This document shows positions 8,601 to 18,516 of a stretch of DNA of 24,027 bases, piece after piece (the stretch's first letter is position 1; each line of letters begins with the position of its first letter). The notes under the pieces are model-generated. The model searched no databases and was not told where the DNA came from. It saw only the letters and a list, made by a program, of their open reading frames with translations. Where the stretch lies: contig JAIVFH010000372.1 of the NCBI GenBank assembly GCA_025765595.1, positions 1 to 24,027 of the forward strand, given 5' to 3'. This DNA is from Obelidium mucronatum (lineage: Eukaryota > Chytridiomycota > Chytridiomycetes > Chytridiales > Chytriomycetaceae). The position numbers and the translations under genes are program-made.

Positions 8601-9325
8601 ATGTTTAGCGGACCTATCCGCAGTGGAAACCGAGGAGGCACAGGTCTCTTTAAGTGGGAAGATGTCAAAGACGATAAACACCGGGAAAACTACTTGGGCC
8701 ACAGTATCAACGCTCCCGTGGGTCGGTGGCAGAAGGGGAAAGATCTGGTGCGTTTTAAAACATGCTCAATAAAGCAGAGTTATTAAAACTTGGGGGGGTG
8801 AACAAATACAGGGCTGGTATGCCAAGAACAAAGAAGATGAATCCAATGGAGTCAAGGAGAAGGAGGTGCGGGATATTAAGGAATTGGAGGCGGAAGCAAT
8901 GGCAGAAGCGTTAGGGCTAAAAGTCAAGAAAACTGGAAAGTCATCTGTATCTCAAGCTGAAATACAGCGTCTACTTAAGCTGGATTCTGTAAACCAGGAG
9001 GAGGTGGATGAAAGCGTCAAGTCGAAGGGAATTGGCTTTGGACGGTTAGATTCTTGTTGACCTGACTTTTTACACATTATAACAATTCTCCTCCAGATTT
9101 GATACGGCAACGTTTAAACGGAAAGCTATATCTGGGGACGAAAGCGAAAGTTCTGCCGACGAAAAAGACAAAGAAACCACCGCGTTGAAAGATGAAAGTG
9201 AAGGGAATGACGAGGGGGAACGTGAGAAAAAGAAGGCGAAAAAGGAAAAGAAATCAAAAAAGGAGAAGAGAGACAAGAAGGAAAAGAAAGAAAAGAAGGA
9301 AAAGAGGAGAAAACATGATAAATAA
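8601..9325 (+). CDS. MMTAG2: MMTAG2-like protein (multiple myeloma tumor-associated protein 2 family)
   Basis: Homologue of human MMTAG2/C1orf35, a small nuclear protein with a conserved N-terminal MMtag domain and a Lys-rich tail; its molecular role is poorly defined. Exons 8601-8747, 8812-9044, 9097-9325 (introns of 64 and 52 nt); 202 residues. The start ATG follows an A-run. The N-terminus [20 protein letters not shown], then [18 protein letters not shown] and, across intron 1, GWYAKNK, match human [34 protein letters not shown] and WYAKGR. The middle [17 protein letters not shown] matches the human AEREALLAALGYKNVKK region. The last 50 residues are almost all Lys/Glu/Arg/Asp, likely nuclear-targeting and disordered. 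The stop codon lies inside an AATAAATAAA stretch that may also be the poly(A) signal. Confidence 0.92.
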
Positions 9326-9350
9326 ATACATTTCATTCAAACTTGTAAAA

Positions 9351-10358
9351 TCACCAATCACTATCCATTCCACCATCTTCTTCGCTGTCTGGATATTCGT
9401 TTCTATAGTCGTCTTCGGCGTTTGAGTCTTCGTCGTCTTCAACGCAGTCCTCATTGTCGTTGTTGTCCTCAAAATACAACGCGTCTTCTTCTTCCAATTC
9501 ACTATTATAATTGAGATACGGGGGTTTACCGCAAGCCATCTAGTGCAAATATGCTTACATGGAAACGGCACCGTTGGCATCAAAAGTGTTCCGTTTTGCA
9601 GCGTTCTCATCCAGAAAATACACATCATACACAAAATTGTCGGTGCCGACACTCTCCGACGTATCCATCGCATTTTGTTTTGAGCTGGTCAGATCTGAAG
9701 TTAGTCTCTCCATCGGGCAACATTTGGTGGTAGCAGACTACGCACTATTCCTCCATCATTGCTCTGACAGCTGGGGGCAACTGATCCTCGTCATCTACAG
9801 GAGATTCTTTCGCAAGGTCCATTACTTTCAGTTCACTCCCATTTGCTGTTCTCATTCTGTTCTGGGAGACAACTTTGAATCGAGGACGTTCCTTTGATGA
9901 AAAAGTCAGCATTCATCCTGACGACACCCAAATTCTCACAATTGTTGAATTCAAGGATCCATGATTTGAAGCAATAAGTCGCGCGTTTGCCTGATGTGCG
10001 TGTGTCAGTTCATTGCATGCAACTCTCTGAACCTCAAAAACACCTTGGGTTTTGACGCCATCACTTGCGGAATCATCAGTTTGGGGTCCTGTTTTACTCC
10101 CAGTTAGCTCAAGAAACCAATGCCTTCAGTCCAAGTGCTTACGTCTTCCAGATGCGATGTTTCGGTGGAGTGGTGGAACTTGAAGACCAAGTCAGCTTCT
10201 GCCTCGCTTGTTGCCGTTGCCGACTTCTTGACCCTTTTGACCACTGAATGTCCAGTCAGATTCAGAGCCGCCTAAGCAGCGCGCAAGCACCCACCGAGCG
10301 TCGCGGGCGTCTCGTCCAAAGCGTCCAAATTCCGCTTCACCCGAATGACATTCGACAT
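9351..10358 (-). CDS. IWR1: IWR1/SLC7A6OS family: RNA polymerase II nuclear import factor
   Basis: Iwr1 binds assembled RNA polymerase II and directs its nuclear import (family knowledge). Seven exons on the minus strand: 10358-10295, 10243-10143, 10088-10044, 9990-9940, 9891-9746, 9684-9559, 9501-9351; introns 48-61 nt; 227 residues. N-terminal MSNVIRVKRNLDALDETPAT matches the family start (VLRVKRKRSAEPAEALVL). ADLVFKFHHSTET corresponds to NNVFQLVATV, and ERPRFKVVSQNRM to the GRYRVLSS block. The Iwr1 core is DNFVYDVYFLDE, followed by EDALYFED and the signature DEDSNAEDDYRNEYPDSEED. Exons 3 and 4 are tiny (45 and 51 nt) and were chosen because they are the only frame-consistent path with normal intron lengths; they are the least certain part. 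An apparent ATG at 9539 lies in the last intron. Confidence 0.88.
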
Positions 10359-10389
10359 TTCGTTCTTTAAAAAATAAAATAATAAAAAA
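10359..10389. promoter_or_regulatory. 31-bp divergent promoter region between IWR1 and the Ser-rich gene
   Basis: Only 31 bp lie between the two start codons, nearly all A and T on the right side (TTAAAAAATAAAATAATAAA). Core promoter elements for at least one gene must fall within the coding sequence of the other, or leaders must be extremely short. Confidence 0.6.
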
Positions 10390-13300
10390 ATGAATCCAAT
10401 TCCCGTGCGGCCGCGCTCGCCGCCGCCGCATTTCCAACAGACGAAGTCGCGGCTTTGCGCGCCGAGAAAAGCCGCGGACGCGCGGCGCAAACCGGACAAA
10501 CGCGCGGCGGCGGCGGCGGCCTCGGCGCAGACGCGCAACACGCCGAGTCTCGTGCAGCGGCATTTGGACAAGTTTCGGCCAACGTGTCTGGACGCTTCGC
10601 CGTCAGCGGCGGATTCTGACACTCTGCTGCCCACCAAACAAACAAAACCAGAGTGCCTACACAGAATGCCTTATTCTGCGCAACTGAAATCTTTCGCTGA
10701 ATCTGGATCACGCGTGAAGAGGAAGAAAACACCCTGTAAAGGATCTTCGTATCAAGACGCGCTTTTGGAAAACTGGGGAAAGACTTTTTGGGACTCGAAT
10801 TTGAATTTGAGCATGAGTCAATTCAGCTTGGGATATACGAATCAGTCAGGCCACGAATGCGAGCAGGATTTTGCCGCTATTGCCGCAGAACCTATGACAC
10901 AACCCATGAATTTTATTCCCCACAATGACCATGATACAAACGCTACTTATCTTGAATTCGCCACGAGTCCGCGCTTTTCACATAAAACTGTTGTTGACAT
11001 GCCAATGGCGCATCCCACGGCCATAACCCCGCAGCCATTCACCGCTTTTGTTCAAACACGCGCCCTACAATACGATATTCAAACTCAAACTAGCTTTCTT
11101 TCTTTGCCCATACAATCTTCTGTCACTGATCACTCAATACCTCCTACATGGACTAAAAATTCCCATCCTTTACTGAACTTAATTCTTACATCCTCAGAAC
11201 CCGCGATAATCGAACAACCTCATTACCAAAATTTACACACCATGCAGCCACTACTAACCCCACGGCAATCCGAATGTGAATTTAATTGGGCATACAATCA
11301 AACGAGCTCATCGAAGCCACAGTCCATAACTTCGAATTCTTCGAGGTTTCAGTCAGGCATCCGGAATGAATCAGTTCTTCAATCAAATCCGCTAGAAACA
11401 CAAAGTCAGCACACAAAAGTCAGCTCAATGGCCAATGTCGGCGATGGATCATCGTTTGCAACAGTGTTGAATCTCTATGGAGGTACGACAGGTGACTTTC
11501 ATCAAGAAAGAACCAATGGATTCGTCCATGAAACTGGCATCAGTGAGAGAGAAAGATCCCACTGCACATCGACTAGCAGTTTTGATCACCCTCCCCACCA
11601 ATCAATTGCTCCACTTCCCAATTCAAAGGAGATGTTGGATTCTTTGATGGAAGACGCGTTCTTTTATAATCAAGACATAAAATCTTCAGCTGCTCTTGAA
11701 GTATGCTTTGGCGAATGTTTGGAAGAAGTGGAAAAACTTATCCAAGAGGAACATAATTTCAAAAAAAACCAAACGTCGAGTTCCGCGGCCGAACGAGGCA
11801 ATATCAGTGATTCTTTCTCATTTAATGACTTATGTGAAGAGACTGGCCAAGTTTCAACAGTTAATTCATTGAGGTCGCAAAACACTACCGGCGCCATCCA
11901 GGAAGACACTATAAATGTTCTTAAACTTCTGTCGGTTTGCAGCACGAATCAGCGTAAGAACTCAGCATTTTCTCTTGCTTCTGATTTTTGAAGCAACTTT
12001 TTATTCTTTAGAGTCACCACGAAACACTGACGGGAAACAGTCAGCAACTCCCCTCAGCAAAACTCGACCTGGTACTTTGCCCATTTGTGTCCTCCTTTGA
12101 AGCTTAAGGGAATTATTCTTTTTCATATAGGATCTTCGGCTTCATTTGATATCCAAAAAATCATATCAGTTCAAGGAGCTAAACAAGCGGACAGAGACTC
12201 TTTTATATTCCCACAAGCGTCTTCGTACCACAGTTTGATGTCGAAATCCGGCTCAGCTATTATCAAGCCGAAACAAGATTCTCGAATGTCAGCAGTATCA
12301 CTGTTTTCTCAAACTTCGGGTACAAAAAAGTACGCCAAGTCAGAGATTGATATTCTGAAACATGCAAAAGATTCTCGAATGTCAGAAACTTTGTTATCAA
12401 GGACTCCAACTGAAAACAGCGAAATCTCTAGAAAGCACTCAATCGACAGCCCATCATTCTTTAATAGCCTATTAGATAGGAAAATAACATTGTCAAGAGA
12501 CGCATCCACTGACACCTTCGCATCATTAGCCACCAACTCGCAGATGCTGGACCCAAATCCTGTGTTGAAAAGAATGTCTTCTCACCGCTCGTCAGCTATG
12601 AGTACTTCCTCAAGAAGAAGTTCGACGGTTCTGTCCCCAAAGTCTTCCGTTTCTGAACAATCACAGGACTATTTGGATCCATCATCAAGAACTTCATCGT
12701 TGTTGTCAAAGAAGTCTTCTGTGGTTTGGCAGAATCCGAATTCATCAGATTCATTTCTGGGTGAGAAGTCTCTGGATTCTTCAGCAGCCTCTGTCGCAGA
12801 TTCATTTTATAGCACAACATTTGATGGGAGCCTTTCGAAAGCGTCAATGAGGAGTTCGAGAAATCTGGGACGAACGTCAATTGAACTTCCTGCTAAACCA
12901 ATACTACGATATGGATCTGAGGCATCTTTTGGAAGAAACCATTCAGCTGGGCAGAGTTCTAGGCTGCATCTATCTGGTGTTTCAAACACAAGTTCACAAA
13001 GGCGGTATTCGCTTCCTGCCAGGCATCTGCCTCCAACCCAGGAGCCTCAAAGTAGCCCCGACAGCGACTCGCAAACACATGCAAACCTGTCATCAAAACG
13101 AGCTTCTTCGAATGTATCGTTCTCAACGACCTCGTCATTTAAATCACTCTCCAGAGAACCTTCAGCCAGTGTCTCCTTTATATCCAACCATAACCCGAGA
13201 AATTCACTATCCCAGCAACCGTCAACTGCACACTTGTCTCTCGGTACTTCGCTTGCCGTTTCACAATCCCCATCATTGCGCTCGAAAGGCTCCTCGAAGT

Positions 13301-14724
13301 CACTATCGTCGTCACCTGTAGAATCTCCACGTAAATCTCCAAAAATGTCCCCGTCACTTGCATTTAAGCCAATGATAAGCAGCCCATTAAGAAGCGCTTT
13401 ATCTATAACGGAGAACCGAAACGAACCATCTGCTGACACAAAGTCCGATCTCTTGGAAATGAAAAGATCTTCATTGGGCTCGGACTCGCAATTCGTGAAT
13501 CGAAGATTGAGTGCAACCAGTGTCAGCCTGCAATCTAGAACTCTCTCTGCTTCTCAAATTATCACAAACAGAAGGCGATCATGGTCTCCAGTTGAATCTA
13601 CTAAGAAAAATTATAGGGGAGATGGAGCAGCATCTTGTGTTGTTCCTAGAGTCTCAGTCACGGCGGCTGATGGTTCGTATGATCTTGACGTCGGGAAATC
13701 TACAGCATCAGTCCAATGTTTCGATTCTCTATCCCAAAAATTGGTTCAAATTAACACTTCGGAAGTTTTATCGGAGAAACCCGCGTTGTCTCAGGAGAGC
13801 GCCGCAGACAAATTACTCCGACAAAACTCTCATGCATCTACCCCATCTCTCATGGGGTCACCAAACGTCAGCATGAATCCCACAAACTCTAAGTTCAAAC
13901 AGAAAACTCTGCAAGGGCTATCAAAAGCACCTGTGCAAAGGAGGCATTCCTCGGCGAATCTTATCAACGCGAGGAGTCAGCAGTCTCCACAAGCAATACC
14001 AGAATCGTCGTTCGAAGATGCAAATATCTCAGTTGATTTCTCTAGAATAGCCCATTACAAACCCCGATCGAGTTTAACACGGCGGACAGATTGTAGTGAG
14101 CGACAAATCGGGCAGCCGAGTACGCCCGAACCACAAAATGTTCAACAAATTGCGTCACCTGGCATTTCAGAGGATTCAGAAAATTCAATGATGACAAATG
14201 GGCATTCTTCTGCTTCTTCACTGATTAGCAAAAAGCATTCGCGTGGTTTTACTGGGGTTGAACAGAAGCAGCAGCAAAATTTGGCGCTTCAAAATGCTAA
14301 AACCTCATCACAAGTCGCACCCAGCTTCTTTCCTCCTGACATGGAGTATCCTGATTTGATTAAACGACTGCAAACAGAAAACAAATCTCTATACACAATC
14401 GCCCAACATATTGAGAGCGCAGTGGATGAGTTTCATTATGACTTGGCTCGACTTCATATTGATAATACAGCAATGTATCCAAGGCTGGATAGAGTTTCTG
14501 ATGCTGTGGATGGCATGAGAGAAATTTCGGCAAAAGTGCACAGCCTTGACATCTACAATCGAGAAACTCAGCACACAAGTCCAAGTAAAGGCAAGCAATA
14601 TTCTCTTCATAATGATGCAAAACGTTGCAGTGATATGGCTGCCAATGCTGCTTTTGATTTCTTGCATTTCACCCAAGGTATTCATTCTATTTTTTCGCAG
14701 ATACCAATTAATTCATCAATTTAG
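10390..14724 (+). CDS. Large Ser-rich protein of unknown function (3' end uncertain)
   Basis: Not recognised. Exons 10390-11953, 12012-12071 and 12131 onward (introns of 58 and 59 nt, donors GTAAGA and GTACTT), all in frame. If translation reads through 14678 it stops at 14722-14724 (about 1405 residues). If the 47-nt GT-AG segment 14678-14724 is an intron, the frame continues into RCC1. The N-terminus is basic and Ala/Pro-rich. The rest is mostly disordered and rich in Ser with many SP/TP sites (for example VESPRKSPKMSPS, SWSPVES, STPSLMGSP), as expected of a CDK/MAPK substrate. DSRMSAVSLFS and DSRMSETLLSR are a short internal repeat. Residues encoded from about 14340 (YPDLIKRLQTENKSLYTIAQ onward) look helical, possibly coiled coil. 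The first 170 bp are very GC-rich. Separate genes for exon 1 and exon 3 are possible but less likely. Confidence 0.65.
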
Positions 14725-14798
14725 CCTCATATGAAGAATCTGTTAAATTGTTTGAGGCGAAGAAGGGTAGGTATCTGCCTTTAAAAAGGAGGCCAACC

Positions 14799-16103
14799 AT
14801 GGACATTGAGGCTACCATATTTGCTGTTGGTCAAAACGATGATGGTCAGCTGGGAATCTACAATAACGAATATGATGGCGGGATTCCGTGTACAACTCAG
14901 TTTAAGCTTGTCAATTTTAGTTGTGTTTCAGAGGCAGGAACCGCTCCACCAAACATTGTAAAGCTGGCATGTGGTGGCATGCACACTTTGGCGCTAACTG
15001 ATAAAGGACAAATAATATCTTGGGGTGCGATGGATTTCATTGGCCGACAGGCTTCTGAAGAGTCAAACTGGAAGCCACAATTTATCGAAATCCCTCACAT
15101 GATTATTGAATTTGTTGACATTGCTTGTGGCGAGTGTTATTCAGCGGCCTTAGATCAATCGGGAAAAGGTATGGTCTCTAGTTGGAAAGAAGTATGGGAA
15201 TGCTCTAAAATGTATTTAAATTAGTTTGGACATGGGGCTCTTTCAGAGATACAGCAGGCACAGAGCACTACAACGGAACCACCAAAAGGAGGCAAATACC
15301 TTCACTTCTTGTATTACCAACCAATGTGGCTGTTGTTTCTATATCTGTTGGAGAGTCCCATCTTATTGCACTGTGCTCAAACAGCTGCATTTTTGGGTGG
15401 GGAATCAACAGCCATGGTCAATTGGGATATCCATCCAGTCTTGATCAACAAAATGAATTTTGTAGTGGAGTGCCTATGGTGGCCCCATCAAATTTTTCAC
15501 CCTTAGCAATCTATGCATGTGGATTTTCCTCTTTCATAACTGGTGAATTTCGTAATGGTGAAAAGGGACTCTTTGCTTGTGGTGGAAATGGATTTGGGGA
15601 ATTAGGAGTGGGTCATGAAAAGCCATGTTGGTACTTGACCGAGGTGCTGCCGATGAGAAAAAGGAGTATATTAGACATCAAAGGAGGCCTTCATCATACT
15701 GTTATACTTTGCGGTATGGGTGATGTGTTTGTATCAGGTCGGGGTGATTCTGGCCAACTGGGCTTGGGGCCAATACTGCAACAAACAAACATATTCCAGA
15801 TACTTTCTGTGCCAAATGCAAGAGGTATTGCTTGTTCCACATCAGGTGATCAAACATGTAAGCTATGAGCTTTTTAGTCTTTTTTTGCAGCATTTTTTTT
15901 TTGAGAAAAAAAACTTGATAGATGTTATCACACAAGAGGGCTTGCATTCTACAGGCTATAACTGCTATGGTCAATTGGGCTTGAAGCATGACAACAGCAT
16001 AATCAACCAACCAGCTCTTGTTCCTTTGAAGTCAAGAAAACCACTTCTGATTTCTGCTGGAAGCCAATTTCTTGTTGTTGGAGTTTCTAAAAATGTGGAA
16101 TAA
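14799..16103 (+). CDS. RCC1: RCC1, guanine nucleotide exchange factor for Ran
   Basis: Chromatin-bound Ran exchange factor that generates nuclear Ran-GTP for transport and spindle assembly (Prp20/Pim1 in yeasts). Exons 14799-15168, 15225-15857, 15922-16103 (introns 56 and 64 nt); 394 residues with this start. Seven-bladed RCC1 repeats: GQNDDGQLG, then LACGGMHTLALTDKGQIISW, then IACGECYSAALDQSGKVWTW, then the RCC1-specific GSFRDTAGT. Next come ISVGESHLIALCSN, CGGNGFGELGVG, IKGGLHHTVILCG, GRGDSGQLGLG and NCYGQLGLK. The Asp of GSFRD (residue 132) and the His pair near 280-281 match positions reported as critical in human RCC1 (Asp182 and His304, from memory). The ATG context (CCAACCATGG) differs from the A-rich starts of neighbours, and the 74 bp upstream are open in frame with the preceding gene. 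The stop codon overlaps an AATAAA. Confidence 0.92.
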
Positions 16104-16783
16104 AATGAAAGTGAGTCTTGCAACCTGTTGATTTGCGGCGAGCTAATGTAAGCTTTCTGTGGTTAATTGTTTGTCAGGAGACAACTTGTTATCTTTTTCC
16201 CTGCCACAGACTCCGCTTTTATAGCGTTTTACTGTTGCTTTAGTCTTTTACACGGTCCCATTGAGACGTGTTGAGGTTGAAAACCTCGTATCCCATTTGC
16301 CCATGGAGGTGGTACATCAACTTGACATGGTAATTTCCAATTGGGGGAAACGCTGCCTGACAGCAATAATACTCAATAATAAAGGTTATATTTACAAAAT
16401 GCATCCATCTTTCTACATGTGCACAGCTTTTAAACCACATGCCGCCAAGGTCCAAAAGCATAACCCATCACTGGTTAAGGCATCCCTTAATCTCGGCAGC
16501 GCACAGCCAATGTATTATGGTCTTTTGGTTTGGAGATCATGTAGGAAAGATGTATTTTGTGCAGCGGTCAAGGCGCTGACTATGAGAGCATTATGCCTCA
16601 GGTTCGAAATCACAGAAACTCCTTTTATTCTAACAATAAAGATTTGGGTTGAAATATTCAATCTGTATAACTTATAGTTTATTTCTAATCTCTGTTAAGT
16701 AGTGCAAGTGATTTTGAATCTTTTAAGCGTAATACTCAACACGAATCAGACCAGTTCTCAACTAAGCTTATTTACAAATTCAA
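16104..16783. other. Intergenic stretch after RCC1, no confident gene
   Basis: An open frame on the + strand from about 16261 to 16677 (138 codons) and one on the minus strand (16461-16240) are present, but neither shows a family I recognise, and no convincing start context or splice model links them. Composition is ordinary for the flanks. It could be a decayed gene or long 3' sequence. Confidence 0.4.
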
Positions 16784-17107
16784 TTGCTGTGTCATGCAAT
16801 TTCAAGTGCTGGTGATTTGGAATACAAAGTGTTTATCACTCATGTTCCAAATTATTCAGCAGAATCTGAAGATGCAAAATCGGACAATGAGACAGACGAA
16901 GGGTTCACTGCTCATTGTTTCACCAAGGCTAAAACAGCGGACAAGAAAATCCTTCCCGTCAGCACAAAATTACCAGATTCAGGGAAGCCGGAGCAGTGGC
17001 AAACTGAACTGGAAAATTTGTCTCCACCACCTCCCTTACTCTCACCAGACCAACGTAGACTGACAGAGAAAAGTCTTGAAGGCCTCTTTAGAGATCAAAT
17101 ACTGTAA
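16784..17107 (+). other. Open frame of about 107 codons with protein-like composition, unassigned
   Basis: Starts with non-ATG codons (open from 16766) and ends at TAA 17105-17107. The peptide has an acidic stretch (SAESEDAKSDNETDEG), a Pro-rich segment (LSPPPPLLSPD) and a helical end (TEKSLEGLFRDQIL). This looks more like real coding than random sequence, so it may be the last exon of a gene or a remnant of one. No upstream exon could be tied to it. Confidence 0.3.
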
Positions 17108-17764
17108 AGAACGTATCTGGCCATATGACCGTGCTTTTCATTCGATCTTACACAGCAAATTGGACCTGGGGAAATCATTGAGACTTCTTACAGATTTCAT
17201 ATCAGATATCATCAAAAAATATAGAAGAATTCTACATGAAATCTGAAAGATTGGGCGCTGAGATTGCAAATTCCTCAGATACCCAGACAAAATCATACCA
17301 AAATCTAGTGGAAAAAAGTCATGAAATCCCTGAGAAACCTCAGGAAACTTGAAATCGGATTGAAGGAGATCCGATTGCCCATTGAATTCTGGTTCATCTT
17401 TGAGGTTCTCTAACTCTGGATGTAGTAGTATGACACACAGCACATGCAAAGCATTGTCCCATGTTGTCTTCTTGTTGGATTGATTTGATTCCCGAGATTC
17501 CAAACCAAAATTTTTCCAAGAGAGTACCAATCCAAATTTGGTTGTCGCCAAGTTTAACACCAGGAACAAGAGCTTCTACAAGCATTTGAAGAAGCTGTGG
17601 TAGCACAAGGCATATTTGCCTGTTGTTGAAGATATGTACAAGAATTTCTGAAACAGTAGATTGGGCTGGGGCCCCATGTTTGAAAGCCTTACTATTCATT
17701 GTATCCAAAACCAGGGCAGCTCTTTTGGATCAATGAACTGTGTAAACCAAGGTGAGAACAGGGC
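17108..17764. other. Unassigned sequence with overlapping open frames on the minus strand
   Basis: Minus-strand open frames of 143 (17569-17138) and 104 codons (17708-17394) overlap in different frames. Neither has recognisable motifs. The + strand reads with many stops. I see no gene, RNA or mobile-element signature. Confidence 0.35.
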
Positions 17765-17769
17765 CCCGT

Positions 17770-17990
17770 GGGGCACCCCTGCCCTGATGTGCCGGAGTTC
17801 CGGGCAGGGGGTGTCCCCATAGCGAGCCGGACCTTGCGAGCCGCTAACGGGCCGCTTAGCAGGCCGCTCGCAACCTGTGGGCAAGCCGCGTGCAAGCCGC
17901 TAACCAGTGGAAAGCCAGCCGCGTCGCAGTTAGTTCACAGGCCGCAAGCCAGTTGACAGCCAGTGGAGAGCCAGTTGAAAGCTAGTCCTT
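17770..17990. repeat. GC-rich island: inverted repeat followed by 11-bp tandem repeats
   Basis: An imperfect inverted repeat pairs GGGGCACCCCTGCCC (17770-17784) with GGGCAGGGGGTGTCCCC (17802-17818) across a 17-nt loop. It is followed by degenerate GCAAGCCGC/GCGAGCCG units and then clear 11-bp tandem units at 17948, 17959 and 17970 (GCCAGTTGACA, GCCAGTGGAGA, GCCAGTTGAAA), ending in GCTAGTCC. Base composition rises abruptly to GC-rich between AT-rich flanks. Confidence 0.75.
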
Positions 17991-18244
17991 ATTTTATTTC
18001 AAAAAGGTAAGAAACAATGAGCAGAAAAGTTTTAAAACTATAACATATGTATTTGAAGTAATAAACAAAATCCAAAGTAACCAACAATAAACAAAAACAA
18101 AAAAAGGATGCGCGAAGTCGAAAATAACAAAATATTGAAGAAACAATAAATAAAAAAACCCCCAATCAGCGCTTTGCCTTCTTGCTTGCGCTTCCTTCCT
18201 GAAGCGGCTCCTGCCAATCACGTACTATAGCGAGCGGCACGCGC

Positions 18245-18304
18245 GATTCGGACTCCGATTCGGACTCCGATTCGGGAAACGATTCGGGAAACGATTCGTA
18301 GTCC
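18245..18304. repeat. 12-bp minisatellite, five units
   Basis: GATTCGGACTCC twice (18245, 18257), GATTCGGGAAAC twice (18269, 18281), then GATTCGTAGTCC (18293) and decaying units beyond. On the minus strand it reads as a Ser-Glu repeat inside a 67-codon open frame, which I regard as a by-product of the repeat. Confidence 0.85.
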
Positions 18305-18383
18305 GACTGGGGTCCGATTTGGGTCCGAATAGGAGCAACCCCGAATCGGGCTCCACTCGGAATGACCAATAGGGCTATTGGCG

Positions 18384-18516
18384 CTCCTAGCCGCCTCCTA
18401 ATGGAGTCCTAATCACTTCTCATTAGGAGGAAACAACTTTTTCCTGCAATTTGAGCATTGTCCTATTAGGAGCTACTCAGTCCTATTAGGACGACCAACT
18501 AGGACTTAACATCCTA
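18384..18516. repeat. Cluster of TCCTA/TAGGA motifs with two TCCTATTAGGA palindromes
   Basis: TCCTA or its complement occurs at 18384, 18396, 18407, 18424, 18461, 18467, 18481, 18487, 18500 and 18512. Two identical 11-bp palindromes start at 18461 and 18481, exactly 20 bp apart. The density is far above that of the flanks. It may be protein-binding sites, part of an LTR, or a decayed tandem array. Confidence 0.7.

Noticed and set aside
9351..9539. Separate small acidic gene starting at the ATG at 9539
   Set aside because: The ATG is inside a 57-nt intron of IWR1; the acidic segment is the last IWR1 exon.
17394..17708. Minus-strand frame of 104 codons as a transposon protein
   Set aside because: No catalytic motif or terminal repeats could be identified, and it overlaps another equally long frame.
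18166..18369. Minus-strand 67-codon frame with Ser-Glu repeats ending in KKAKR
   Set aside because: It is generated by the 12-bp minisatellite; there is no family match, splice partner or conserved context.
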